Source of the DNA: an uncultured Schlesneria sp.
Lineage (GTDB): Bacteria; Planctomycetota; Planctomycetia; Planctomycetales; Planctomycetaceae
Direction of reading: 5' to 3'
DNA length: 32,891 nt
Assembly: GCA_903840265.1 (NCBI GenBank)
Contig: CAIMFH010000176.1
Location: 1-32,891 of the forward strand
Positions 1-8,267 of the stretch are shown here, one piece after another. A model generated the notes under the pieces. It searched no databases and was not told where the DNA came from. It worked only from the letters and a program-made list of their open reading frames with translations. Made by a program: the position numbers and the translations under genes. The first letter of the stretch is position 1; every line of letters starts with the position of its first letter.

Positions 1-98
1 GAGCACTTCAACGACGAGCCTACGGGTACCGAAACTACGAACATCTCAAGCAACGAATCCTCACCATGCATCACACCAAATTCACCATCATCGGTTAA
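1..98 (+). CDS. Transposase C-terminal fragment, probably ISL3 family (5' end outside window)
   Basis: Frame 3 is open from the window edge to TAA at 96-98 and encodes the last 31 residues. They begin [20 protein letters not shown] and end in [11 protein letters not shown]. The [17 protein letters not shown] pattern is the conserved tail of the DDE transposase of ISL3-type elements, downstream of the last catalytic acidic residue. Nothing of the catalytic core is visible. Frame 1 is also open to 129, but its translation is low-complexity Ser/Thr/Asn and was not preferred. Family assignment rests on this short tail only. Confidence 0.6.
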   Translation, partial: ALQRRAYGYRNYEHLKQRILTMHHTKFTIIG

Positions 99-140
99 TC
101 AAACTCGAAATTACTACCCCCCCAAATAGTCCGATGAACC
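1..140 (+). mobile_element. Right part of an ISL3-like insertion sequence, inserted in a DUF1559 gene
   Basis: The left edge holds the end of a transposase gene (stop at 96-98) followed by about 40 bases of non-coding IS end. Just beyond it, reading leftward on the minus strand, a DUF1559 gene loses its family sequence after the Tyr-Asn codons at 146-151. The IS boundary therefore lies near 140. The minus-strand end would begin GGTTCATCGGACTATT, and the adjacent AAAAAATT (141-148) could be the 8-bp target duplication usual for ISL3 elements. The other IS end is outside the window, so the terminal inverted repeat and the duplication are inferred, not seen. Confidence 0.6.
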
Positions 141-331
141 AAAAAATTATACACATCATGATAGTTATGCAGTGCAAGTCCCATCTGCTTCAGGTTGTTC
201 TTGCACTGCGTCCGACGTGCGGCTTCGCGCGCTTGTTGCACAGCGGGCAACAGCAGGGCGATCAGAACGGCGATGATCGCGATCACCACCAGCAATTCGA
301 TTAACGTAAATCCTCGATTTCGACGTGCCAT
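95..331 (-). pseudogene. DUF1559 (prepilin-like, SBP_bac_10) protein, truncated by IS insertion
   Basis: The ATG at 331 is preceded by GGAG. It starts a protein with a type IV pilin-like leader: basic MARRNRG, the cleavage/methylation motif [21 protein letters not shown], then [20 protein letters not shown] and ALHNYHD. This is the diagnostic start of the planctomycete DUF1559 family, which normally has about 250-350 residues. Here the family sequence stops at residue 62 (Tyr-Asn), where the reading frame enters the IS end and finishes after 78 residues with a non-homologous tail ([15 protein letters not shown]). The product would keep the membrane helix but lose the whole globular domain. 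The rest of the gene should lie beyond the IS, outside the window. Confidence 0.85.
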
Positions 332-485
332 TGCTTCTGCTCCACAAAATGAGAAATCGGAACAAATCAATAAAACAAACAAATCGCCATACTCAACGAA
401 TTCGCGTGATAAGCAAAACGGACTGTTTTACCGAACCCGCACTGGAAGGTTTCAGAACGTTTGATTGGTTGGCTTCGGTGGCCGA

Positions 486-513
486 TTGACAATTCTCGAA
501 ACTGATATGATAG
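486..513 (+). promoter_or_regulatory. Candidate sigma70-like promoter upstream of the lipoprotein gene
   Basis: TTGACA at 486-491 matches the -35 consensus. It is followed after 16 bases by TGATAG (508-513), with an overlapping TATGAT at 506-511. This would give a leader of about 100 bases before the ATG at 624. The rest of the divergent gap between the broken DUF1559 gene and the lipoprotein gene (332-623) shows no convincing coding sequence. Planctomycete promoters are poorly characterised, so this is a sequence match only. Confidence 0.3.
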
Positions 514-623
514 TGCTGCGAAATGCTTGTATGCGGTTTCCCGAAGATGTTACTCTCTTTTGTATTGTTTTCAATCATCAATTCCCATTTCAAAACAGTG
601 GTTTTATGCTTGGAGGCTTGACA

Positions 624-1097
624 ATGCGAAACAATCTGACAATCGCCCTGTTCGCTAGCTGGTGCGTGCTCTCCACTGGTTGTGCTGGAAAAAAGGTGTC
701 GCGTGAGCCGGTTTTCCCTGTATCGGGAAAGATCGTCTACAACGGCCAACCAGTTGCCTCGGCCGATGTCACTTTTTTCTGTGCCGAGAAGGATCGAAGT
801 GCTTTCGGGCGGACTAACGACAAGGGGGAGTTTAAGTTGACGACGTTCAGTCCGAACGACGGAGCTGTTCCGGGCAAGCACGTTGTCGTGGTCACAAAGA
901 TTCAAGTGACTCCAGCCACGAATCTGGCCGAAACCAGCAGCCCGGCCTATGTCCCGCCGGGTGAGAATCAGTCAACAGATCCCGTCCCGCCCAAGAATTC
1001 TATCCCCGCGAAGTACGGTGATGCCAAGGCATCCGATCTAATCGCCATCGTCAGCGATGGCAACAATCCTGAAATGAGTTTGGAACTGAAGGATTGA
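624..1097 (+). CDS. Transthyretin-like / carboxypeptidase-regulatory-like lipoprotein
   Basis: The protein has 157 residues. The ATG at 624 is chosen because GGAGG (612-616) lies 7 bases upstream and because it puts a lipoprotein signal peptide at the N terminus: MRNNLTIALF followed by the lipobox LSTGC with Cys20 as lipidation site. The mature part starts with FPVSGKIVYNGQPVASADVTF (residues about 36-56), a beta-sandwich repeat typical of carboxypeptidase regulatory or Cna-B-like domains. It continues with GRTNDKGEFKLTTF and VPGKHVVVVTK. In planctomycetes such small lipoproteins commonly accompany DUF1559 genes. Here the DUF1559 gene is next door but divergent and broken. The role is unknown, probably envelope-associated. 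A longer reading frame upstream (from 465) lacks a signal and is not favoured. Confidence 0.85.
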   Translation: MRNNLTIALFASWCVLSTGCAGKKVSREPVFPVSGKIVYNGQPVASADVTFFCAEKDRSAFGRTNDKGEFKLTTFSPNDGAVPGKHVVVVTKIQVTPATNLAETSSPAYVPPGENQSTDPVPPKNSIPAKYGDAKASDLIAIVSDGNNPEMSLELKD

Positions 1098-1214
1098 CTC
1101 GCGATTATCGTCTGGAGTGACATCTCGCTTCGAAACGAGGAGGGCGTGGCGTCCGGCAATCAATCTCGCCAAGAGGTTCGGTCTTCAGGGCAGGCAACGA
1201 GTTCAATTCTTGTT

Positions 1215-1586
1215 TCAGTTTCTGGTCATGCATCGTCGCTGTGTCAGCTCGATTTTGTGGCCGTCCGGGTCTGCGATGACGGCACGAAGCCCCCACGTCG
1301 AGTCGGTTGGCTCGGCAACGATCTCTCTGCCAGATTCACGCCACTTCGAAATCACATCGTCGATGCAGGCGACGGCGAACCCAAGACGACACGATTTGAC
1401 TGGCGACCGCTCTGTCGCAGGATAGAGTTCGAAAATCGTCTCTCCGACAGAGCCCGAGTAATGGACGGGGCCGTTTCCATGCTGTTCCCGCTGAAAAGTG
1501 ATGCCAAGTACCGAGTAAGCCTCGACAGAACGCGTGATGTCCGAAACACGGATCACGACGAGCGACAGCGTTGGTTGTTCAGGCAT
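1215..1586 (-). CDS. VOC superfamily (glyoxalase/bleomycin-resistance-like) protein
   Basis: The protein has 123 residues and is one complete VOC unit of two beta-alpha-beta-beta-beta modules. The first module is SLVVIRVSDITRSVEAYSVLG followed by ITFQREQHG. The second begins with RLGFAVACIDDVISKWRESG and ends in the typical ADPDGHKIELTQ, whose Glu is a usual metal-ligand position. This size and layout fit small stand-alone VOC proteins that act as lyases, dioxygenases or drug-binding proteins, so the substrate cannot be named. It is convergent with the lipoprotein gene and divergent from the asparagine-synthase-like gene at 1731. No clear ribosome binding site precedes the ATG. Confidence 0.85.
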   Translation of the reverse strand: MPEQPTLSLVVIRVSDITRSVEAYSVLGITFQREQHGNGPVHYSGSVGETIFELYPATERSPVKSCRLGFAVACIDDVISKWRESGREIVAEPTDSTWGLRAVIADPDGHKIELTQRRCMTRN

Positions 1587-1730
1587 GGAATTGATCCGTT
1601 AGGGAGTTGAAGGTCCGCGATCTCTGCATCAGGACAAGACTCGCCCGCGAATCTTGAGGTTCACGCTCACTTTGGTCATTCTACATCTGTAGAGATCGCG
1701 CCCGTCGTCTGCACATTCAGGAAATCCGTC

Positions 1731-3059
1731 ATGCAATCGGTTCAGCTCATCGAACGCCTGATCAATCTCGTCGATCCAAACGGGAATGTCTTTTTGAACA
1801 TGACGGCGGAAGAGGCGTTGGCGCGGGTCGCGTCGGGTGAACCGGAGCAAGTGCGGCAGATCGATGGTCAGTTTGCTCTGATTCATAAGACGGGCAAGAT
1901 TGTGCGAATGGCTCGGTCTATTGGTCGGCCGCTGCGTTATTTCATTGCCAAGCAGCATGCCGGACCTGTGCTGGTGATTGCCGAACGGATCGATGCAATC
2001 CGCCACTGGCTGCGACAAGAGGGGCTCGATGGGCAATTCCATCCCAGCTACACCCGCATGATTCCCGCTCATCATTTGACGGAACTTGCACTCGTCGGCT
2101 GCCCCGACCCCAGTCCCACTTACAAACGGTTCTTCGATCCGAAGCGGAATGTGCTCTCGACCGACCTCGATGATATCGGCCGTCGCTACATCGGTGCTCT
2201 GGCTGGTGAGCTGAACAAGTGGCTGGACCGCGTTGGACAGACTGAACCAATTGGCGTCCTGTTCTCAGGAGGCGTCGATAGCGGTGCCGTGTTGTTGACG
2301 CTGTATCACCTGCTTCTGGAGCGGGGTCAGGCTCCGCAGCGACTCAAGGCTTTCTCTCTGGACGTGAATGGGGCAGGGGACGATGCTCGACAGGCACAGC
2401 AGTTTTTAGATGAACTGGATCTCGGCTACTTGTTGGAGCGAATCGAAGTTCCCGCCTCGGCGATCTCGGTCGACGATGCGATTCGCGTGCTTGAAGACTA
2501 TAAGCCACTCGACGTGCAATCCTGTGCCATGGCGTTGACGCTGTGCCGTGGCATTCGCGAACGGTATCCCGATTGGAAGCTGCTGGTCGATGGAGACGGT
2601 GGCGATGAGAATCTGAAGGACTACCCGATCCATGAGAATCACGAACTCACCATTCGCAGCGTCCTCAACAATCAGATGCTGTATCAGGAAGGCTGGGGCG
2701 TTCATGCGATCAAGCATTCGCTGACCTACTCCGGTGGCCAAAGCCGCGGCCATGTTCGATCATCGGCACCGGTGACTGCGGAAGGCTTCCAAGGCTTCAG
2801 TCCCTTTGCACTGCCCAACGTCATCGAAGTGGCCGAAGGGATTCCGTTCATTGAATTGACCGACTGGAACGAAGATCGGTTATACGCCTTAAAGGGCGAA
2901 GTCGTGCGACGCGGCGTGCTAGCTGTGACTGGTCTACACATGCCGGTCTTCGAGAAGCGACGCTTCCAAAAAGGGGCCGGGGGCGAAGAAGTATTTGCCA
3001 GCATCTTCCCCACGGACCCGCTGGAATATCGTCGTCGCTTTCTGAAGATGTTCGCCTAG
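1731..3059 (+). CDS. Asparagine synthase-like ATP-pyrophosphatase enzyme lacking the N-terminal glutaminase cysteine
   Basis: The protein has 442 residues. AGGA stands about 8 bases before the ATG. Residues about 170-440 form the AsnB synthetase domain: the PP-loop SGGVDS at 179-184 and DGDGGDEN at 287-294, which in the family bind ATP and Mg. Residues about 40-90 (IDGQFALI, then RMARSIGRPLRYF) resemble the later part of a class II glutamine amidotransferase domain. However, the protein starts with MQSVQLIERL rather than Met-Cys-Gly and has no Cys near the N terminus. Glutamine hydrolysis is therefore unlikely. The enzyme may use ammonia or another amine, or adenylate a carboxylate as beta-lactam synthetases do. 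There is no biosynthetic cluster around it. It is shorter than AsnB (about 550-620). Confidence 0.8.
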   Translation: MQSVQLIERLINLVDPNGNVFLNMTAEEALARVASGEPEQVRQIDGQFALIHKTGKIVRMARSIGRPLRYFIAKQHAGPVLVIAERIDAIRHWLRQEGLDGQFHPSYTRMIPAHHLTELALVGCPDPSPTYKRFFDPKRNVLSTDLDDIGRRYIGALAGELNKWLDRVGQTEPIGVLFSGGVDSGAVLLTLYHLLLERGQAPQRLKAFSLDVNGAGDDARQAQQFLDELDLGYLLERIEVPASAISVDDAIRVLEDYKPLDVQSCAMALTLCRGIRERYPDWKLLVDGDGGDENLKDYPIHENHELTIRSVLNNQMLYQEGWGVHAIKHSLTYSGGQSRGHVRSSAPVTAEGFQGFSPFALPNVIEVAEGIPFIELTDWNEDRLYALKGEVVRRGVLAVTGLHMPVFEKRRFQKGAGGEEVFASIFPTDPLEYRRRFLKMFA

Positions 3060-3306
3060 CGTTTCTAAGCATCAGGTCACATCTCGTCGTACCGGTCGAA
3101 TGCAACTGATACGCCATGGTGCGTAATTACGACCAGCGGTCCTGGTGCGATGCAATCCGAAATTTTGAAAGAGCGGCCAACATTCCGCCTGTTCAAATTG
3201 ACGGCTGGCCGCGCCGTTCCCTATCATGCTGATATCAGCCTCGACCGATGAGTGCCCTGCCTCCACCTGCCCGCCTCGATTTCAATCCCCTGGGGAGCCA
3301 CACCGA

Positions 3307-5604
3307 ATGATGTGTCGATCGTCCCACCACTTTTGGGCCTTTTCCTACGGGATGTTGTCGAGTCTTGTGTTGTCATCCCTGGTCGCCGCTCAAGAGCCAT
3401 CAGTGAATTCAACCGTTCCCGGAGCGGTGACTCCGGGAGCTTCGACGGTACTGCAGTTAAACGGCGGCAATCTCGCCCCAATCAAAAAGCTGTGGACATC
3501 TTTTCCATGTGAATCGGTCTTAGCCGAAGGGATCGACAAGAATGGCGAAAATCCAGGTCAGGTCACCTACAAACTAAACATCCCAGGTGATGTGGCCTGC
3601 GGCGTCCACGCAATGCGCGTTGTCACTGATAAGGGAGTTTCTCCGCTTCGATTCTTGATCGTGGACGATCTCCCCTCGATTCCGAGTGCGGGCAGTAACA
3701 CGACCTTCGCCGCCGCGCAGGTCATTTCTGTCCCGACGGCTGTCGATGGAGCCGTGCCAAATCTCAGTTGGCAGTTCTTCAAATTTCCGGCCCAGCCCGG
3801 TCAGCGGATCGCGATTGAAGTGCTGGCTCGGCGAATTGGTTCTTCGTTGGACCCGATGATCCGCTTGATGGATGCCAAAGGTCGCGAGCTGGCATTCAAC
3901 GATGACACTCCTGGCCTCAGTGGTGATGCCTCATTGGTCTACACCTTCAAAGATGCCGGCGAATACATCATCGAATTGCGCGACATCAAATACGGAGCCG
4001 GAGCCTATCGCCTTCGAATCGGCGATTTTCCAATCGCCACGGTCGCCTATCCTCTGGCGATCCAGCGTGGGACGACCGCGAATGTGACTTTGGCGGGTTT
4101 CAATGTCGACGGCTTGCAATCTGTTCCAGTGACGATTCCCGCCGATCAGGCTAGTGAATGGCGACACGTCAGTCTCAAGCGTCCCGGAGCGTTCAGCGGA
4201 TTCAGTACTGTGGAAATCGCCACGTCGCCGCAGTTCCTCGAGCAAGAACCCAACAATGCGGCAGAGCAATCCAATCGCGTTGAGTTGGGTCACGACATCA
4301 ATGGGCGTCTCGATCAACCCGGGGAGGTGGATCGATTCGTGTTCACCGCGAAGAAAGATCAGTCCGCAACTTTTATCGGGATTACTCGTCAGCAGGGATC
4401 TCCTTCGGATCTGAACTTCCGCATCTTGAATAAGGATGGTGGTCAGGTTGCCGCTGCCGAAGACACGGGCACGAGCGAAGGAACTGTTGCGTTCAAAGCT
4501 CCTGCCGACGGCGACTATGTGCTGGTTGTGGAAGATCTGAATCATCGCGGCGGCAGCGAACACGCCTATCGAATTGAAGTGACAACGGCTCCATCGCAAT
4601 TCGCTCTGGCTACGTCGCTCGACACGTTCAATATCCCTGTCGGGGGCAACGTGATGGCCACCGTTACAGCGACGCGAACGGGGTATGCCGGTCCGATCGA
4701 ATTGAGTGCAACGAATCTGCCACCTGGTGTGACGGCCAGTAAGTCGGTCATCGGGGCAGGTCGTAATGATGCCGTGATCACCTTGCAGGCTCCTGCAGAA
4801 TTCGCTGCCGGGGATCTGTTTGGCATCAGCATCGTGGGGACGGCTCGTATCGGGGACGCAGATGTCACCGTCCCGGCCGAGATCGGCGGCGTGCTGAAGG
4901 CCCGCAATAACAACATGCGCTGGACACCCTCACCACTTGGCGGTTACGTCGCGACTTCCGCAGCACCAGCACCTGGATTTACTTGGCGAGTTGAGCCCAC
5001 TGAAGTTGTCTTCGGCAAAGATCTATCGGCCAAGGTCAAGCTGATCGGAACTCGTGCGGCCGGGTTTGAAGAGGCGGTTGTGGTGGCGATCGCTCCACCT
5101 CAAAACGGACTGCCAGCGGGTGTGACCGTCGCAGTCAAGAATATCGACAAGGGACAGACAGAGGCCGAGATCCTGATTTCGGCGAACAATCAGGCTCCCC
5201 TCGGTGACTTCACGGCCGGCTTAACCGGAACGTTGAAGCAAGGTGACAAGACGGCAACGCAAGGATTGGCCCTGCGTCTAAAGCTGGCCCCGCCGATGAC
5301 GATCAAACTGGATCCCGCGGGCGGCAAGATTGTCAAAAGCGGCGAGTTGGTCATTAAAGCGATTGTGGAGCGTAACCCCGCCTTTACGGGGCCGGTGAAC
5401 GTCACGCTTCAAAATCTACCGGCGGGTGTGACGGCGGCGGCCGCCGTGATCCCGGCGGATCAGTCGAGCGTCGATATTAAGGTTGTCGCCACCGCTGAAG
5501 CGGCTGCTGCCAACGTGACTAATCTGACGGCCAAAGCGGATGCAATGGTTGGAGCTGCAAAAGTGGAAGCGACTTCGGCTGCGGCGACTTTGACAGTCGA
5601 GTGA
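3307..5604 (+). CDS. Secreted protein with two PPC (bacterial pre-peptidase C-terminal) domains and Ig-like repeats
   Basis: The protein has 765 residues. The start is taken at the first of two tandem ATGs (3307, 3310), 9 bases after GGGGAG, giving a signal peptide with core GMLSSLVLSSLVAAQ. After an N-terminal beta domain come two PPC-type beta-sandwiches. One is at about 140-235 (WQFFKFPAQPGQRIAIEVLA ... GEYIIELRD). The other is at about 310-425, beginning with the hallmark EQEPNN and containing VDRFVFTAKKDQ and GDYVLVVEDL. Residues 425-765 hold Ig-like or NPCBM-type repeats with recurring GPIELSATNLPPGV / GPVNVTLQNLPAGV units. No catalytic domain is present. It lies 194 bases upstream of the DUF1549/DUF1553 gene on the same strand, a frequent planctomycete pairing. 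It is probably a surface or periplasmic binding/structural protein. Confidence 0.8.
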   Translation: MMCRSSHHFWAFSYGMLSSLVLSSLVAAQEPSVNSTVPGAVTPGASTVLQLNGGNLAPIKKLWTSFPCESVLAEGIDKNGENPGQVTYKLNIPGDVACGVHAMRVVTDKGVSPLRFLIVDDLPSIPSAGSNTTFAAAQVISVPTAVDGAVPNLSWQFFKFPAQPGQRIAIEVLARRIGSSLDPMIRLMDAKGRELAFNDDTPGLSGDASLVYTFKDAGEYIIELRDIKYGAGAYRLRIGDFPIATVAYPLAIQRGTTANVTLAGFNVDGLQSVPVTIPADQASEWRHVSLKRPGAFSGFSTVEIATSPQFLEQEPNNAAEQSNRVELGHDINGRLDQPGEVDRFVFTAKKDQSATFIGITRQQGSPSDLNFRILNKDGGQVAAAEDTGTSEGTVAFKAPADGDYVLVVEDLNHRGGSEHAYRIEVTTAPSQFALATSLDTFNIPVGGNVMATVTATRTGYAGPIELSATNLPPGVTASKSVIGAGRNDAVITLQAPAEFAAGDLFGISIVGTARIGDADVTVPAEIGGVLKARNNNMRWTPSPLGGYVATSAAPAPGFTWRVEPTEVVFGKDLSAKVKLIGTRAAGFEEAVVVAIAPPQNGLPAGVTVAVKNIDKGQTEAEILISANNQAPLGDFTAGLTGTLKQGDKTATQGLALRLKLAPPMTIKLDPAGGKIVKSGELVIKAIVERNPAFTGPVNVTLQNLPAGVTAAAAVIPADQSSVDIKVVATAEAAAANVTNLTAKADAMVGAAKVEATSAAATLTVE

Positions 5605-5678
5605 GTCGAAGTTTTATCTTATGCTTGTTTTTTGATGTTTTGAGTCGATTCTAGTAACTTAGAGCACATCGCACGTAA

Positions 5679-5734
5679 GTGTGGCGTCCCGCGGACAGAA
5701 GACCACCTCGTCTACCCGTGCCGCGACGCGACAC
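5679..5734 (+). other. Imperfect inverted repeat between the PPC and DUF1549/1553 genes
   Basis: GTGT (5679-5682) pairs with ACAC (5731-5734). After a G/G mismatch, GCGTC (5684-5688) pairs with GACGC (5725-5729), and after a two-base bulge GCGG (5691-5694) pairs with CCGC (5721-5724). CACGTAA is also repeated at 5672-5678 and 5732-5738. No T-run follows, so it could be a weak transcript end for the upstream gene or a leader structure for the gene at 5799. Confidence 0.3.
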
Positions 5735-5798
5735 GTAAGGTGCGAAACGCACTAGATTTTCGACAATAAGCCGTTCCTTCAAGGCGGAGATTCGAAAG

Positions 5799-8252
5799 AT
5801 GCGAACGACGATGCTTTGGCGATGCCTGCTAGTAGTCGCAATTGCCAACTGTTCAGTCGCGATCCATGCGGCCGAGGCCCCGACAATCGACGTGGGGCAG
5901 CCAACCAGCCTTGTTCTGGAACCCTCCAGGTTTGATCTGCTCGGAAAACGCTCGCGGCAGCAGATTCTGGTGACCGGAAAATATGGCGAAGATCTTCGCG
6001 ATCTCACCATTGCCGCCACTTTTGCGACATCGAATCCCGCTGTCGTCATCATCGACGGCTCCATTGTGCATCCCGTCGGCAACGGAGAAGCCACGGTCAC
6101 CGTGACGGTTGGCGGACAGACAGCAACGGTTCCCATTGTCGTCAAAAACATGGAGGCCGCTGCACCGGTCAGCTTCAAAACCGAAACTCAAATGGCTCTG
6201 ACAAAAGCCGGCTGCAACATGGGGGCCTGCCACGGTTCGCCGTCAGGTAAGGGCGGCTTCCGGCTTTCGCTGCGAGCTTACGATTCCGCCTTGGACATCA
6301 TGACCGTTCGTAGTGAATTCTTCGGACGGCGAACGAACATTCTCGAACCATCGGCCAGCCTGTTGCTCCGCAAGCCACTGATGGAAGTGGCTCACGGCGG
6401 CGGCAAGCGATTGAAAAAGGGTGATCCTGCTCACGTTGTTCTCGAACAATGGATTGCCGAGGGGATGCAGTTGGATTCCCAGACCGAACCGGATCTGGTG
6501 AAAATCGAAACCGTTCCGTCCAAGCGAGTCCTTCGCCAGCCAGCCGCTCGCCAGCAGATCATGGTATTGGGGCATTTCAGCGACGGCTCAGTTCGTGACG
6601 TGACAGCTCTCACCGACTTTACTTCGTCCAATGAATCCGTGGGCGGCGTCAACGCGCAGGGACTAGTCACGAAGAACGGTCGCGGCGAAGCGGCCATCTT
6701 GGGTCGCTACCTGGATAAGATGTCGACGACATATCTGACCTTCCTGGAAGACGTCCCCGGCTTTGCCTGGAACAATCCAGCCGAACAGAACTTTGTCGAC
6801 AATGCGATCTTCGAAAAACTGAAGCAGTTGCAGATCCTGCCGTCTGAGATTTGTGCGGACGACGAATTCCTGCGCCGAGTGACGCTGGATCTGACCGGTC
6901 GCCTGCCGACCTCAGAAGAAGCGACTCAGTTTCTGGCCGATCAAAGTCCTGCGAAGCGAGTCACCGTTGTTGACCGTTTGCTCGACAGCAACGAATTTGC
7001 TTCGTTCTGGGCCTTGAAGTGGGCGGACGTGCTGCGTTCGAACAGCAAGAAACTGAAGACTGCGGGCGTGCATAAGTTCCGCGAATGGATTTACGAATCG
7101 ATTCGCTCCGACAAACCACTCGACCAGTTCGCTCGTGAACTGCTGACCGCCAACGGCAGCGTCTTCGAAAATCCACCCGCTAACTTCTGGCGAGCCAGTC
7201 GCGACCCACAAGATGCCACCGAAACGACAGCTCAATTATTCCTGGGCGTACGCATTCAATGTGCGAAGTGCCACAATCATCCGTTCGAACGGTGGACGCA
7301 AGATAACTACTACGGCATTGCCGCGGCGTTCGCTCGCGTCGGCCGCAAAAACTCCGTCGATGCCGAAGAAGAAGTGATTTTCACTCAGGCCGGTGGCGAG
7401 GTGACTCAGCCTCGCACCAACAAGCAGATGAAGGTTCATCTGCTGCTGACTGGCGATGTCGACGTGCCGGCCGATCAGGATCGCCGTGTCGTGTTCGCCC
7501 AGTGGCTGACTGCACCCGAGAATCCGTTCTTCTCGAAGAGCGTCGTGAATCGCATCTGGGGTCACCTGATGGGTCGCGGCATTGTCGAACCTGTTGATGA
7601 CTTCCGTGATTCGAATCCTCCCTCGAATGCGCGATTACTGGACGAACTGTCCAAGCAATTTGCCGCCAACAGTTTCAGCCAGAAGTGGGCAATTCGCACG
7701 ATTTGCAACAGCCGAACCTATCAACTCAGTTCCCGCAAGAATCAGTTCAACAAGGACGATGAGATCTACTGTTCGCACGCCAACACGCGCTTGTTGTCGG
7801 CCGAGCAGTTGCTGGACGGCATCTGTGCCGTGACGAATGTCCCCGAACAATATCCTGGAATGCCGCTGGGAACTCGGGCATGCGAACTCGCCGATCCCCC
7901 GACTGACCACTATTTCCTGAAGGTGTTTGGCCAGCCACAACGCGAAATGGCCTGTCAGTGCGAGCGGTCCAGCGAATCGAACCTGTCTCAAGCGCTACAG
8001 ATGATCAACGGCCCCGTCGTCCATAACAAATTGCGAGCCGACAACGGTCGCATCGCCATCATGATGAAAGAAAACAAGACCGACGACGAAATCATCACGG
8101 CGATGTACCTAGCCGCGCTGGCTCGCGTCCCGTCCGCCGAGGAAATGGCTGCCAGCAAACAGCACATCGGCAATCAACAGGACCGCCGACAGGCCTTGGA
8201 AGACGTAGGGTGGGCGATCCTGAATTCGAAGGAATTCCTGTTTCAGCACTAA
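5799..8252 (+). CDS. DUF1549/DUF1553 protein with N-terminal Big2 Ig-like domains (planctomycete cytochrome-like family)
   Basis: The protein has 817 residues. GGAG lies 9 bases before the ATG, and a signal peptide ends near residue 25 (CSVAIHAAEA). Residues about 30-115 are a bacterial Ig-like (Big2) domain. At 139 comes CNMGACHG, a CX4CH motif at the start of the cytochrome-like segment. A second Big2-like unit spans about 245-310. DUF1549 follows (about 330-520) with FLRRVTLDLTGRLPT and the heme-type CAKCHNHPFERW at 488. DUF1553 (about 575-815) contains VVNRIWGHLMGRGIVEP and ends in WAILNSKEFLFQH. The family is abundant in planctomycetes. Its function is not established; covalent heme binding at CxxCH is plausible but unproven. 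No DUF1501 gene, the usual partner, is adjacent. Confidence 0.9.
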   Translation: MRTTMLWRCLLVVAIANCSVAIHAAEAPTIDVGQPTSLVLEPSRFDLLGKRSRQQILVTGKYGEDLRDLTIAATFATSNPAVVIIDGSIVHPVGNGEATVTVTVGGQTATVPIVVKNMEAAAPVSFKTETQMALTKAGCNMGACHGSPSGKGGFRLSLRAYDSALDIMTVRSEFFGRRTNILEPSASLLLRKPLMEVAHGGGKRLKKGDPAHVVLEQWIAEGMQLDSQTEPDLVKIETVPSKRVLRQPAARQQIMVLGHFSDGSVRDVTALTDFTSSNESVGGVNAQGLVTKNGRGEAAILGRYLDKMSTTYLTFLEDVPGFAWNNPAEQNFVDNAIFEKLKQLQILPSEICADDEFLRRVTLDLTGRLPTSEEATQFLADQSPAKRVTVVDRLLDSNEFASFWALKWADVLRSNSKKLKTAGVHKFREWIYESIRSDKPLDQFARELLTANGSVFENPPANFWRASRDPQDATETTAQLFLGVRIQCAKCHNHPFERWTQDNYYGIAAAFARVGRKNSVDAEEEVIFTQAGGEVTQPRTNKQMKVHLLLTGDVDVPADQDRRVVFAQWLTAPENPFFSKSVVNRIWGHLMGRGIVEPVDDFRDSNPPSNARLLDELSKQFAANSFSQKWAIRTICNSRTYQLSSRKNQFNKDDEIYCSHANTRLLSAEQLLDGICAVTNVPEQYPGMPLGTRACELADPPTDHYFLKVFGQPQREMACQCERSSESNLSQALQMINGPVVHNKLRADNGRIAIMMKENKTDDEIITAMYLAALARVPSAEEMAASKQHIGNQQDRRQALEDVGWAILNSKEFLFQH

Positions 8253-8267
8253 GGTGGTGAACTCATC

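Noticed and set aside
1-129. Frame 1 open from the left edge (Ser/Thr/Asn-rich)
   Set aside because: Frame 3 encodes a recognisable transposase tail over the same bases.
393-905. 170-codon minus-strand frame over the lipoprotein gene
   Set aside because: It overlaps a lipoprotein with a clear lipobox and ribosome binding site, and shows no conserved motif.
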